A DNA stretch of 64,000 nucleotides from Pseudomonas sp. 2FG (GTDB taxonomy: Bacteria; Pseudomonadota; Gammaproteobacteria; Pseudomonadales; Pseudomonadaceae). The stretch is taken from assembly GCF_005502935.1 (NCBI RefSeq), contig NZ_SCMP01000002.1, forward strand, positions 62,001 through 126,000. The letters are read 5' to 3'. Below are positions 1 through 10,101 of this stretch, piece after piece. Each line of letters starts with the position of its first letter. The stretch's first letter is position 1. Below the pieces are notes generated by a model. That model made no database searches. It worked only from the letters and a program-made list of their open reading frames with translations, and was not told where the DNA came from. Position numbers and translations under genes: made by a program.

Positions 1-522
1 CTCGGCGCTGTTGCAGCGGCGGATACCGCGGCCGCCGCCACCGGACGTGGCCTTGAGCATCACCGGGTAACCGATGCGCTCGCCTTCCCTCAGGGCCTCG
101 GCGATATCCGCGACGTTGCCTTCGGTGCCCGGGGTGACCGGCACGCCGGCGGCGATCATGCTGCGCCGGGCCTCGGTTTTGTCGCCCATGCGGCGAATCA
201 CCTCGGCACTGGGACCGATGAATTTGATCCCGCGCTCGGCGCAGATCTCCGCCAGCTCGGCGTTCTCGGAGAGGAAGCCATAGCCCGGGTGCAGCGCATC
301 GCACCCGGTCTCGACCGCCAGATTGACCAGCTTGCGCGGGTTCAAGTAGCCGGCCAGCGGCTCGGCACCGATGCTGTGGGCCTCGTCGGCGCGCTTCACG
401 TGTAGCGCCATGCGGTCGGCATCGGAGTAAACCGCCACCGAGCGGATGCCCATCTCGGCGCAAGCGCGCACGATACGAACGGCAATCTCGCCACGGTTAG
501 CGATCAGGATTTTCTTGATCAC
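1..522 (-). CDS. pycA: Biotin carboxylase subunit of pyruvate carboxylase (5' part only)
   Basis: The first 174 codons of a biotin carboxylase-type protein; the rest lies beyond the left edge. It starts with GTG and reads [18 protein letters not shown], the hallmark N-terminus of the biotin carboxylase Rossmann-like domain, continues through [11 protein letters not shown] (about residues 78-88), and reaches the glycine-rich ATP-grasp loop SGGGGRGIR at about residue 160. The family carboxylates biotin with ATP and bicarbonate. The divergent LysR gene next door matches the pycR-pycA arrangement of Pseudomonas, so this is more likely the separate alpha-type subunit of pyruvate carboxylase (oxaloacetate supply) than accC of acetyl-CoA carboxylase. 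AccC cannot be fully excluded from the fragment. A weak GGGAAA lies upstream of the start. Confidence 0.85.
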   Translation of the reverse strand, partial: MIKKILIANRGEIAVRIVRACAEMGIRSVAVYSDADRMALHVKRADEAHSIGAEPLAGYLNPRKLVNLAVETGCDALHPGYGFLSENAELAEICAERGIKFIGPSAEVIRRMGDKTEARRSMIAAGVPVTPGTEGNVADIAEALREGERIGYPVMLKATSGGGGRGIRRCNSAE

Positions 523-642
523 GGAAGGTTTCCCTCGGCCTGGTGAACTGGCGACCGCTTACCGCCGGTCGACCCCTGCGCGAGCCCGAGAATCACATTC
601 TGGAGCCCATTCGCGTAGTTACCCTAGCCCCCGGCGCCGATT

Positions 643-668
643 AACCAAAATCAATAATTATTGGGTTA
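643..668. promoter_or_regulatory. Candidate LysR operator between pycA and pycR
   Basis: In the AT-rich divergent intergenic region, AACCAAA at the left and TTGGGTT at the right form an imperfect inverted repeat around an AT-rich centre. Its position, about 50 bp upstream of the LysR gene and 120 bp upstream of pycA, is where a LysR-type regulator usually binds to control itself and its divergent target. This is inference from position and symmetry only. Confidence 0.35.
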
Positions 669-715
669 GCTATTAGTAAAGACTTATAGTCACTCGACCA
701 AGCATAGATAAACAG

Positions 716-1687
716 GTGAAATCCGTGCGTAAGTCCTTGATGCGCATGACCTTGCGTCAGCTCCAGGTGTTTCGCGCGGTCTGCGAAAGCCGCTCCTACA
801 GCCGCGCGGCCGAGGAAATGGCCCTGACCCAGCCGGCGGTCAGCCTGCAAATTCGCCAGCTGGAAGAGCTGGTGGGGCAGCCGCTGTTCGAGTACGTCGG
901 CAAGAAGCTCTACCTGACCGACGCCGCCGACGCGCTGCAACGCGCCAGCGCAGATATTTTCCAGCGCCTGGAAAACCTCGATATGCAGCTCTCGGATTTG
1001 CAGGGCTCGCTGCAGGGCCAGCTCAACCTGGCGGTGGAATCCAGCGCCAAATACTTCGTGCCGCACCTGTTCGCCGCCTTCAAGCGCCAGCACCCGGAGG
1101 TCAACCTGCACCTCGCGGTGGTCAACCGCGCCCAGGTGATCAAGCGCCTCGCCGACAACCGCGACGACTTGGTGATCATGTCACTGGTGCCGCAGGACAT
1201 GGCCCTGGAGTTTCTGCCGTTCCTGAACAACCCGATAGTCGCGGTGGCGCCGCCCGAGCATCCGCTGTGCAGCGCCGGGCCACTGACCCTGAAAGACCTG
1301 GAGCCCTACCCGCTGCTGATCCGCGAGCCCGGTTCCGGCACGCGCAAGGCCTGCGAGGAGTATTTCCAGCAGAAGCACGCGCACTTCGCCCAGACCCTCG
1401 AAGTGGCCTCGCTGGATGCCCTGCGCGAATGCGTGGTGGCCGGCCTCGGCCTGGCGCTGCTGCCGCGCCACGCGGTCAGCCTGGAGCTGGCCACCGGCCT
1501 CTTGCGCGAGCTGCCGGTGGAGGAGCTGCCGCTCTATCGCAGCTGGTGCGTGGTCCATGCCCGAGGCAAACGCGTGTCGCCGGTGGGTCAGGCGTTTCTG
1601 GCGTTTATCCGCGCCGAACGCACGCAGATCAGCGCGCTGGCCGCGCGTTTCGCCGGGACGCTGCCCGGACCGCCTCCAGGTAGTTAG
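716..1687 (+). CDS. pycR: LysR-family regulator of pyruvate carboxylase
   Basis: A 323-residue LysR-type transcriptional regulator. The winged helix-turn-helix is at about residues 10-70 (LRQLQVFRAVCESRSYSRAA, then LTQPAVSLQIRQLEELVGQPLFE), followed by the LysR substrate-binding domain with the typical EPGSGTRKACE segment and a VVAGLGLALLPRHA loop near residue 245. It is divergent from the biotin carboxylase gene, and by gene order it corresponds to PycR of P. aeruginosa, an activator of pyruvate carboxylase. The frame opens with GTG at 716; an ATG at 740 (MRMTLRQLQ) is an equally reasonable start. Its 3' end overlaps the convergent small gene by 59 bp. Confidence 0.85.
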   Translation: MKSVRKSLMRMTLRQLQVFRAVCESRSYSRAAEEMALTQPAVSLQIRQLEELVGQPLFEYVGKKLYLTDAADALQRASADIFQRLENLDMQLSDLQGSLQGQLNLAVESSAKYFVPHLFAAFKRQHPEVNLHLAVVNRAQVIKRLADNRDDLVIMSLVPQDMALEFLPFLNNPIVAVAPPEHPLCSAGPLTLKDLEPYPLLIREPGSGTRKACEEYFQQKHAHFAQTLEVASLDALRECVVAGLGLALLPRHAVSLELATGLLRELPVEELPLYRSWCVVHARGKRVSPVGQAFLAFIRAERTQISALAARFAGTLPGPPPGS

Positions 1688-1853
1688 CGGCGATCAGCTC
1701 GGGGAAATCGGCCAACTCCTGCCGCAGCCGGCGCTGCTCGGTGAAGTCTTCGATGGCGCGACGGTAGGCCATACGGCGCTGATCTTCTAACTGGCGGCGG
1801 GTCTTAGCCGCCGAGCTGACGTACTGCTGCGAGTCATCCACATAACGAGCCAT
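1629..1853 (-). CDS. Small conserved-looking basic protein, function unknown
   Basis: A 74-residue protein, MARYVDDSQQYVSSAAKTRR followed by a charged, probably helical body (QLEDQRRMAYRRAIEDFTEQRRLRQEL). I chose the ATG at 1853 because GGGAG precedes it by about 7 bases; an upstream in-frame ATG has no such site. It is convergent with pycR and the two reading frames overlap by 59 bp. Composition suggests a soluble, nucleic-acid- or partner-binding helical protein, but no family was recognised. Small proteins of this type occur near here in other pseudomonads as far as I recall. Confidence 0.55.
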   Translation of the reverse strand: MARYVDDSQQYVSSAAKTRRQLEDQRRMAYRRAIEDFTEQRRLRQELADFPELIAANYLEAVRAASRRNARPAR

Positions 1854-1950
1854 CTCGGATCTCCCATGAACAGGTGCGGGGAGCACCAGCATGGGCGGCA
1901 GGCGTGACGCTTTGACGGCAGAGCGATGAAACTGCGGTGACCGCGCGGTT

Positions 1951-2817
1951 TCAGTCTTCGCTCGCCTTCACCGTCTTCGGCGACAGACGCAGGCTACGCA
2001 AGCTGCGCTTGACGCTCTTCAGGTGATTGACCAGGGTCGGCCCACGGGCCATGGCCACGCCCATCGCCAGCACGTCGATCACCACCAGATGGGCGATCCG
2101 CGAGGTCAGCGGGGTGTAGATCTCGGTGTCTTCCTGCACGTCGATGGCCAGGTTGACCGTGGCCAGCTCGGCCAAGGGCGTTTGGCTCGGACACAGGGTG
2201 ATCAGGGTCGCGCCGGTTTCGCGCACCAGGTTGGCGGTGATCAGCAGATCCTTGGAGCGCCCCGATTGCGAGATGCAGATGGCCACATCGGTCGGCTTCA
2301 GGGTCACCGCCGACATCGCCTGCATGTGCGGATCGGAATAGGCCGCGGCGGTCAGCAGCAGGCGGAAGAACTTGTGCTGGGCATCCGCCGCCACCGCACC
2401 GGAGGCGCCAAAGCCATAGAACTCCACGCGCTGGGCCTGGGAACAGGCGGCGATGGCGAGCTGCAGGGCCTTCGGATCGAGCTTTTCGCGCACCTCGATC
2501 AGGGTGTGCAGGGTGGTGTCGAAAATCTTCAGGCTGAAGTCCGCCACCGAGTCGTCTTCATGGATCGCGAACTGGCCGAAACTGGCGCCGGCCGCCAGGC
2601 TCTGCGCCAGCTTCAGCTTGAGATCCTGGAAGCCGGTGCAGCCGATGGCGCGGCAGAAGCGCACTATGGTCGGCTCGCTGATCCCCACGCTGTGCGCCAA
2701 GTCGGCCATGGAACTGTGCATCACCGCCGCGGGGTCGAGCAGCACGTGATCGGCGACCTTGAGTTCCGACTTTCGTAACAGATGACGCGACTGGGCAATG
2801 TGTTGCAAGAGGTTCAA
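1951..2817 (-). CDS. RpiR/HexR-family transcriptional regulator
   Basis: A 288-residue repressor-type protein: an N-terminal RpiR helix-turn-helix (about residues 1-75, with MADLAHSVGISEPTIVRFCRAIG) and a C-terminal SIS sugar-phosphate-binding domain (about 120-260, with FYGFGASGAVAADAQHKFFR and the phosphate-binding CISQSGRSKD). It is clearly a HexR paralogue; HexR senses 2-keto-3-deoxy-6-phosphogluconate and represses Entner-Doudoroff genes. It is divergent from a glucose-6-phosphate dehydrogenase gene, with a HexR-like palindrome at 3012-3026 between them, so control of that gene and possibly itself is the natural inference. Canonical hexR normally sits beside zwf-pgl-eda, which is not the case here. 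Confidence 0.85.
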   Translation of the reverse strand: MNLLQHIAQSRHLLRKSELKVADHVLLDPAAVMHSSMADLAHSVGISEPTIVRFCRAIGCTGFQDLKLKLAQSLAAGASFGQFAIHEDDSVADFSLKIFDTTLHTLIEVREKLDPKALQLAIAACSQAQRVEFYGFGASGAVAADAQHKFFRLLLTAAAYSDPHMQAMSAVTLKPTDVAICISQSGRSKDLLITANLVRETGATLITLCPSQTPLAELATVNLAIDVQEDTEIYTPLTSRIAHLVVIDVLAMGVAMARGPTLVNHLKSVKRSLRSLRLSPKTVKASED

Positions 2818-2861
2818 GGGGCTGGGCTCTGTTGATGGGTTATGATCGGCGAGAATCTCTT

Positions 2862-2998
2862 CAATGTCGTCGCGAGCGCAGGTCAGGCAAGGCGAAAACA
2901 GGCGAGGAAGCGGAGTTGACTGTAGTCAATGAGCATTCCGAGCCGGTTTTCAACGCAGCATCACCAAGCGCAGCAGGCATTGAGCGGTTCTCAGCCGG
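2862..2998. repeat. Dispersed intergenic repeat, copy A
   Basis: About 135 bp that align with 59190-59318 at roughly three quarters identity by eye. Shared blocks include tcgcgag, caaggcgaaa, gaagcg-agtt, aatgagcatt, gagcc, tttcaac and cgcagcag. It lies between the RpiR gene and the zwf-like gene and has no convincing reading frame. The other copy also sits between divergent genes. It looks like a non-coding repeat family of the genome. Confidence 0.6.
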
Positions 2999-3011
2999 GT
3001 TGTAGCGTGCT

Positions 3012-3026
3012 TGTAGTTATACTACA
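3012..3026. promoter_or_regulatory. HexR-type operator TGTAGTTATACTACA
   Basis: A 15-bp palindrome with 6-bp arms (TGTAGT / ACTACA) around TAT. The published HexR consensus in gammaproteobacteria is close to TGTAATNNNATTACA; this site keeps its TGTA-T-NNN-A-TACA skeleton. It lies about 45 bp upstream of the zwf-like start and about 195 bp upstream of the RpiR start, in the gap between the HexR-like repressor and its likely target. Confidence 0.65.
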
Positions 3027-3070
3027 TGAGCCGCCTCCCGCCCAGGTAAACCGCGCTCGGAGCCCCCTTG

Positions 3071-4513
<1,443 letters not shown>

Positions 4514-4604
4514 ACGCAGCAGTCTTGTAGGGTGCAACCCGCGCGGAGAGGTCATTAACCTGGCGCGGTTCACCCGGCGCGCCTATCCCCACGGCAAATC
4601 CGGG

Positions 4605-7490
4605 TCACCACCACAGCGCCGTCGCTTGATCGCGCAACAGCTGCGCAAACTCCTCCGCCTCCAGCGGCCGGCTGATCAGGAAGCCCTGAATCTCGTCGCA
4701 GTGCTGGGCCTTGAGGAAGTCCATCTGCGCCTGGGTTTCCACGCCTTCGGCGACCACCTTCAGCTCCAGGCTGTGGGCCATGGCGATGATGGCGCGGGTG
4801 ATGGCGGCGTCTTCGCCGTTGGCCGAGAGGTCGCGGATGAAGGTCTGGTCGATCTTCACGTAGTCCACCGGGAAGCGCTTGAGGTAACTGAGCGAGGAAT
4901 AGCCGGTGCCGAAGTCGTCGATCGCCAGCTTCACGCCCAGCTCGCGCAGTTGCTGGAAGGTCGCGATGACGCTCTCGACGTTGTCGAGGAGCTGGCTTTC
5001 GGTCAGCTCCAACTCCAGGAAGCACGGCGCCAGGCCGGTTTCCTCGAGTACCTGGCGCACCAGGCTGGTCAGGTTGCCTTGGCGTAACTGGTGCACCGAG
5101 AGGTTCACCGAGACGCGGATATCCGCCAGCCCCTGGCGCTGCCATTCACACGCCTGCCGGCAGGCCTGGCGCAGCACGAATTCGCCGATCGCCGCGATCA
5201 GTCCGGTCTCCTCGGCCAGCCCGATAAAGTCCCCCGGCGGCACCAGGCCCAACTCGGGATGACGCCAGCGCACCAGGGCTTCGGCGGCATTCAGGCTGTC
5301 ATCGGCCAGGCACAGCTTGGGCTGGTAGAAGACTTCCAACTGGCCGAGTTCGATGCCTTTGCGCAGCTGGTTTTCCAGCTGTAGACGCTCGAGGGTGCAG
5401 GCCTGCAGGTTGTCGGTGAAGAATTGGAAGCTGTTGCCGCCCAGATGCTTGGCGTGCTGCATGGCCATGTTGGCCTGACTGATCAGCGCAGAGATTTCCC
5501 GCGCATTGTCCGGCAGCAGGCTGATGCCGAGGGACGCGCTGACCACCAACTCCTGACCGCCGATGGTCATCGGCATGCGCAGCTTGGCGAGCAGGCGGCT
5601 GGCCATCCGCGCCAGGCTCGACAGGCTGCCGTAGGAATCCAGCAACACGGCGAATTCGTCGCCGGAGAGCCGCGCCAGGGTATCGGCCTCCGGCACCGCC
5701 TGGGTCAGGCGCCGGCTCATCTGCCGCAACAGCTGGTCGGCGACTTCGTGGCCGAGGCTGTCGTTCAACAGCTTGAAACGGTCCAGGTCGATATGCAGCA
5801 GCGCCAGGCTGCGCCCGCTCTGCCGCGCGCGTTGGCTGGCCTCATGCAGGCGCGCCTTGAACAGCGTGCGGTTGGCCAGGCCGGTCAGTTCGTCGTAGTG
5901 CGACAGGTAACGCAGGCGCTCCTCGGCATCGCGGCGCGCCGTCAGGTCGGCAAAGAAGCCGACGATATGACTGACCCGCCCACGCGAGTCGCGCACCACA
6001 TTGAGCTGCAACCACTGCGGGTAGAGCTCACCGTTTTTGCGGGTTTCGATCAACTCGCCCTGCCAAGTGCCGCTCAGCTCCAGCTCCTGACGGATCACTT
6101 CGTACTGGCGGCGCGTCGCCCGGCTGCTGATCAAGCGGGCGACGCTGCGCCCATGCACTTCGTCTGCGCTGTAGCCGGTGACCTGGCTATAGGCCCGGTT
6201 GACCGCCAGTACCAGGTAGTCCGGGTCGAGGATGACGATGCCCTCGCTCGCCGCCTCGAATACGGTGGCGGCCAGGCGCTGTTCTTCCTCACGGCCCTTC
6301 CAGCTACTGATATCGCGGCGGGTGCCGAGCATGCGGGTGACCTGGCCCTGCGCGTCGCGCTCCACCGCGCGGCCGCGATCCTCGACCCACACCCACCGGC
6401 CGTCGGCGTGGCGCACGCGGTATTCGATCTGGTAGCCGTCGCTCAACCCCTTCAGGTGCTCGACCAGGGTGCGCCGCAGCAAGGGCAGGTCTTCCGGGTG
6501 CAGGCGCGGTTTAAGATCGCGCAGCATGGCCTTCACCTCATCCGGCTCGAGGCCGAACAGCGCCTTGAGCTGCGAGTGGTGCACCTGGTCGGTCACCAGG
6601 TTCCAGTCCCACAGGCCCAGCTCGCTGGCCTCCAGCGCCAGGGCCAGGCGTTCCTCGCTCTTGCTCAGGGCATGGCTGGCCGCATCCAGCTCCAGGGTGC
6701 GCTGGGCCACGCGCATTTCCAGCTCGGCGTGGGCCTGGCGCAATTCGCGTTCGGCGCGCCGGCGCTGCTCCACCTCGCGCGCCAGCTCGCCGTTGAGTCC
6801 CTCGGCTTGGGCCTTGGCGTATTCCAGGTGACTGATCAGCGCCTGATTGTGGAAACGCTGGAGCAAACTGCGCTGCACCAGGCGATTGACCTGCCAGGCC
6901 ACCACCAGTAGCGCGCCGAACAGAATCAGCCCGAGCAACCCCCAGCCCTGCTGCAACGGCTGGCTACTGAGCAGGAGATAGACCACCGCCGGCAGCAGGC
7001 ACGGCACGGCGAAGGTCAGAAAAGCCGAGAGGCTGACCGCATAGGCGATGCTGGCGGAGAGAATGGCCGCGGCGATCAGGCCGAACATCAGCGCCTGCTG
7101 GAGGAAGGCATCCGGCGGCACCAGGGCGATGGCGCCGATGGCCAGGGTCACCCCGGAAGCCGCGGCGCCGAGCAGGAACATCCGCCGCCAGTGCGGCTTG
7201 GCCTGGCGCGAGGGCGGCGCGGCATTGAAGGCCGCCACCTGAATCAGCCGCAGCACGGCCAGCAGCATCAGCCCGATCAGCCAGCCGGAGAGCAGCCAGC
7301 CACCCTGCGGGGCCCATAACAGATAGGCGCAAGCCAGGCCGCTGAGCAGCATGAATAGCGTGGGAATCCGTGAGCCCTGATAGAGCAGACGGGTGCGTTC
7401 AACGGCGATGTCGGTGGCGAACAGCTGGCGGATCTCCCGGTCGGCGTCCGCAGACGACTGCGCGGGGAGGGTCCTGGAATGAGCGGTCAT
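4605..7490 (-). CDS. Membrane-bound PAS-GGDEF-EAL cyclic-di-GMP signalling protein
   Basis: 961 residues. The N-terminus has about six hydrophobic segments (residues 42-200, a MASE-like sensor), then a coiled coil (215-270), two PAS/PAC units (about 280-400 and 405-520, including a typical PAC end FFADLTARRDAEE), a GGDEF domain (about 525-690) and an EAL domain (about 700-955). The GGDEF active-site signature is SGDEF (609-613), a weakened form. The EAL domain keeps EALVRW (737), VNLSVHQL, ELTES, IDDFGTGYSS, VKIDQTFIR and AEGVET. I therefore infer that c-di-GMP hydrolysis is the main activity and that the GGDEF domain may be regulatory. By position it matches the GGDEF/EAL gene next to uvrD in P. 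aeruginosa. Confidence 0.9.
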   Translation of the reverse strand: MTAHSRTLPAQSSADADREIRQLFATDIAVERTRLLYQGSRIPTLFMLLSGLACAYLLWAPQGGWLLSGWLIGLMLLAVLRLIQVAAFNAAPPSRQAKPHWRRMFLLGAAASGVTLAIGAIALVPPDAFLQQALMFGLIAAAILSASIAYAVSLSAFLTFAVPCLLPAVVYLLLSSQPLQQGWGLLGLILFGALLVVAWQVNRLVQRSLLQRFHNQALISHLEYAKAQAEGLNGELAREVEQRRRAERELRQAHAELEMRVAQRTLELDAASHALSKSEERLALALEASELGLWDWNLVTDQVHHSQLKALFGLEPDEVKAMLRDLKPRLHPEDLPLLRRTLVEHLKGLSDGYQIEYRVRHADGRWVWVEDRGRAVERDAQGQVTRMLGTRRDISSWKGREEEQRLAATVFEAASEGIVILDPDYLVLAVNRAYSQVTGYSADEVHGRSVARLISSRATRRQYEVIRQELELSGTWQGELIETRKNGELYPQWLQLNVVRDSRGRVSHIVGFFADLTARRDAEERLRYLSHYDELTGLANRTLFKARLHEASQRARQSGRSLALLHIDLDRFKLLNDSLGHEVADQLLRQMSRRLTQAVPEADTLARLSGDEFAVLLDSYGSLSSLARMASRLLAKLRMPMTIGGQELVVSASLGISLLPDNAREISALISQANMAMQHAKHLGGNSFQFFTDNLQACTLERLQLENQLRKGIELGQLEVFYQPKLCLADDSLNAAEALVRWRHPELGLVPPGDFIGLAEETGLIAAIGEFVLRQACRQACEWQRQGLADIRVSVNLSVHQLRQGNLTSLVRQVLEETGLAPCFLELELTESQLLDNVESVIATFQQLRELGVKLAIDDFGTGYSSLSYLKRFPVDYVKIDQTFIRDLSANGEDAAITRAIIAMAHSLELKVVAEGVETQAQMDFLKAQHCDEIQGFLISRPLEAEEFAQLLRDQATALWW

Positions 7491-7655
7491 AGGCTATTTT
7501 CTTGTAATGCCGTGCCTAGGCGTCGCCGGAGCATACCCGAGCCCAGGGCATCCCCCAAGGCTGAAGTGCGGCATTTTCAGCAGCGCCAGCCCGCACTTTC
7601 GATAGCCGCGGCCGCGGCCGTCGGGCTGACCGAGCGGTCATCCGCCGCCTGGCGT

Positions 7656-7690
7656 TTGCCCTGGCTACCCTGGCCCCCTAGAATGCCGCG
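7656..7690 (+). promoter_or_regulatory. Probable sigma-70 promoter giving a leaderless uvrD transcript
   Basis: TTGCCC (7656-7661) and TAGAAT (7679-7684) are separated by exactly 17 bp. The uvrD ATG is at 7691, 7 bases after the last base of the -10 element, which is where transcription would be expected to start. No Shine-Dalgarno sequence is visible before the ATG. Confidence 0.5.
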
Positions 7691-9877
7691 ATGCGCGACG
7701 ATCTCTCCCTTCTGCTGAATTCCCTCAACGACGCTCAACGCCAGGCCGTAGCAGCCCCGGTGGGCCGTCAGTTGGTCCTGGCCGGCGCTGGTTCCGGCAA
7801 AACCCGTGTGCTGGTGCACCGCATCGCCTGGTTGATCCAGGTCGAGCATGCCTCGCCACACTCGATTCTGTCGGTGACCTTCACCAACAAGGCCGCGGCC
7901 GAGATGCGCCAGCGCATCGAGCAGATCCTCGACATGAGCCCGCAAGGCATGTGGGTCGGCACCTTCCATGGCCTGGCGCACCGCTTGCTGCGGGCGCACT
8001 GGCAGGAGGCCGGCCTGAGCCAGAGCTTCCAGATTCTCGACAGCGACGACCAGCAGCGGCTGGTCAAACGGGTGATCCGCGACCTCGGCCTGGACGAACA
8101 GCGCTGGCCGGCGCGCCAGGCCCAGTGGTTTATCAACGGGCAAAAGGATGAGGGGTTAAGACCCCAGCATATCCAGGCCAGCGGCGATCTGTTCCTCGCC
8201 ACCATGCGCAAGATCTACGAAGCCTACGAAGCGGCCTGCCTGCGCGCCGGGGTGATCGACTTCTCCGAGCTGCTGCTGCGCGCCCTCGACCTGTGGCGCG
8301 ACCATCCGGGCCTGCTCGAGCATTACCAGCGGCGCTTCCGGCACATCCTGGTCGACGAGTTCCAGGATACCAACGCCGTGCAGTACGCCTGGCTGCGCCT
8401 GCTCGCCAAGGGCGGCGACAGCCTGATGGTGGTGGGTGACGACGATCAGTCGATCTACGGCTGGCGTGGGGCGAAGATCGAGAACATCCATCAATACTCG
8501 GCGGATTTCCCCGACGCCGAAACCATCCGCCTGGAGCAGAACTACCGCTCCACCGCGAGCATCCTCAAGGCGGCCAACGCGCTGATCGTCAACAACAGCG
8601 GGCGCCTCGGCAAGGAGCTGTGGACCGAGGGCGGCGAAGGTGAGCCGATCAGTCTGTACGCCGCCTTCAACGAACACGATGAAGCGCGTTACGTGGTGGA
8701 AAGCATCGAAAGCGCGCTGAAAACCGGCTTGGCGCGCCGCGATATCGCCATTCTCTACCGCTCCAACGCCCAGTCGCGGGTGCTGGAAGAGGCGCTGCTG
8801 CGCGAGAAGATTCCCTACCGCATCTACGGCGGCCAGCGCTTCTTCGAGCGCGCCGAGATCAAGAACGCCATGGCCTACCTGCGCCTGCTCGACGGCCGCG
8901 GCAACGATGCGGCACTGGAGCGGGTGATCAACGTGCCGGCACGCGGCATCGGCGAGAAGACCGTGGAGAGCATCCGCGAGTTCGCCCGCGCCAATGACGT
9001 GTCGATGTGGGAGGCAATTCGCCTGCTGCTTGCCAACAAGGGCCTGAGCGGTCGCGCCGCCGGCGCCCTGGCCGGCTTCGTCGAGCTGATCGAGAACCTC
9101 GCGGCCAAGGTCATGCAGATGCCGCTGCACCTGATGACCCAGACCGTCATCGAGCAGTCCGGGCTGATCGGCTACCACAAGGAAGAAAAAGGCGAGAAAG
9201 GCCAGGCACGGGTGGAGAACCTGGAAGAATTGGTCAGCGCCGCGCGCGCCTTCGAGCACAACGAGGAAGAGGATCTAACGCCGCTGGCGGCGTTCCTCGG
9301 CCACGCCTCGCTGGAAGCCGGCGACACCCAGGCCGACGAGCATGAGGACAGCGTGCAGCTGATGACCCTGCACAGCGCCAAGGGCCTGGAGTTCCCGCAG
9401 GTGTTCCTGGTCGGCATGGAAGAAGGCCTGTTCCCGCACAAGATGAGCCTGGAAGAACCCGGCCGCCTCGAGGAAGAACGCCGCCTGGCCTATGTCGGCA
9501 TCACCCGCGCCATGCAGTATCTGGTCATCAGCTACGCAGAGACCCGCCGCCTGTATGGCAGCGAGACCTACAACAAGGTCTCGCGCTTCGTGCGCGAAAT
9601 TCCGCCGGCGCTGATGCAGGAAGTGCGGCTGTCCAACAGCGTCAGCCGGCCCTATGGCAGCAGTAACCGTGGCGCCAACACCAGCAACATGTTCGCCAAT
9701 GCCGAGGTGCCGGAAACCGAGTTCCGCCTCGGTCAGGCGGTGAAACACTCGCTGTTCGGCGAAGGGGTGATCCTCAACTTCGAAGGCGCCGGCGCCCAGG
9801 CGCGGGTGCAGGTGAATTTCGCCGACGAAGGCAGCAAATGGCTGATGCTTGGCTATGCCAAGCTGGAGCCGGCGTAA
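7691..9877 (+). CDS. uvrD: DNA helicase II
   Basis: Superfamily 1A 3'-5' DNA helicase that removes UvrC-incised strands in nucleotide excision repair and unwinds DNA in mismatch repair. 728 residues, full length. Walker A is AGAGSGKTRVL (about residues 31-41), motif Ia SVTFTNKAAAEMR, Walker B VDEFQDTN (about 220), motif III GDDDQSIYGWRGA, motif IV region RLEQNYRST, motif V LMTLHSAKGLEFP and motif VI RRLAYVGITRA. The C-terminus ends in a Tudor-like tail (FRLGQAVKHSLFGEGVILN) that binds RNA polymerase in UvrD proteins. The start follows a possible promoter so closely that the mRNA may be leaderless. Confidence 0.97.
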   Translation: MRDDLSLLLNSLNDAQRQAVAAPVGRQLVLAGAGSGKTRVLVHRIAWLIQVEHASPHSILSVTFTNKAAAEMRQRIEQILDMSPQGMWVGTFHGLAHRLLRAHWQEAGLSQSFQILDSDDQQRLVKRVIRDLGLDEQRWPARQAQWFINGQKDEGLRPQHIQASGDLFLATMRKIYEAYEAACLRAGVIDFSELLLRALDLWRDHPGLLEHYQRRFRHILVDEFQDTNAVQYAWLRLLAKGGDSLMVVGDDDQSIYGWRGAKIENIHQYSADFPDAETIRLEQNYRSTASILKAANALIVNNSGRLGKELWTEGGEGEPISLYAAFNEHDEARYVVESIESALKTGLARRDIAILYRSNAQSRVLEEALLREKIPYRIYGGQRFFERAEIKNAMAYLRLLDGRGNDAALERVINVPARGIGEKTVESIREFARANDVSMWEAIRLLLANKGLSGRAAGALAGFVELIENLAAKVMQMPLHLMTQTVIEQSGLIGYHKEEKGEKGQARVENLEELVSAARAFEHNEEEDLTPLAAFLGHASLEAGDTQADEHEDSVQLMTLHSAKGLEFPQVFLVGMEEGLFPHKMSLEEPGRLEEERRLAYVGITRAMQYLVISYAETRRLYGSETYNKVSRFVREIPPALMQEVRLSNSVSRPYGSSNRGANTSNMFANAEVPETEFRLGQAVKHSLFGEGVILNFEGAGAQARVQVNFADEGSKWLMLGYAKLEPA

Positions 9878-9907
9878 GAGCCTGTTCATAAAGAGACGCA
9901 GCTCTTC

Positions 9908-9973
9908 GTAGGAGCGGGCCATGCCCGCGATGCTTTTGCTTCAAGAGCTTTCGCGGGCATGGCCCGCTCCTAC
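9908..9973. repeat. REP palindrome pair (BIME-like)
   Basis: A 23-bp sequence beginning GTAGGAGCGGGCCATGC (9908-9930) is repeated as its perfect reverse complement at 9951-9973, separated by 20 bp. GTAGGAGCGGGC-type palindromes are the classic Pseudomonas REP family. It lies just after uvrD and may act as a transcript-stabilising hairpin. Confidence 0.85.
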
Positions 9974-10101
9974 GGGTTTTGTGCTTTTCCGATGCCACCC
10001 CCGCGCCGGGCGATAACTCCGCCGAGCCAGAGGGCTCCGTTGGTCGTTTTCGTCAACAGCCCAAGGTTCGCGACTCATACTTGCAAGTCGAGGTATGCCC
10101 G

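Noticed and set aside
5424..6911. 495-codon open frame opposite the PAS-GGDEF-EAL gene
   Set aside because: Antisense shadow with repetitive His/Gln/Ala composition and no recognisable family.
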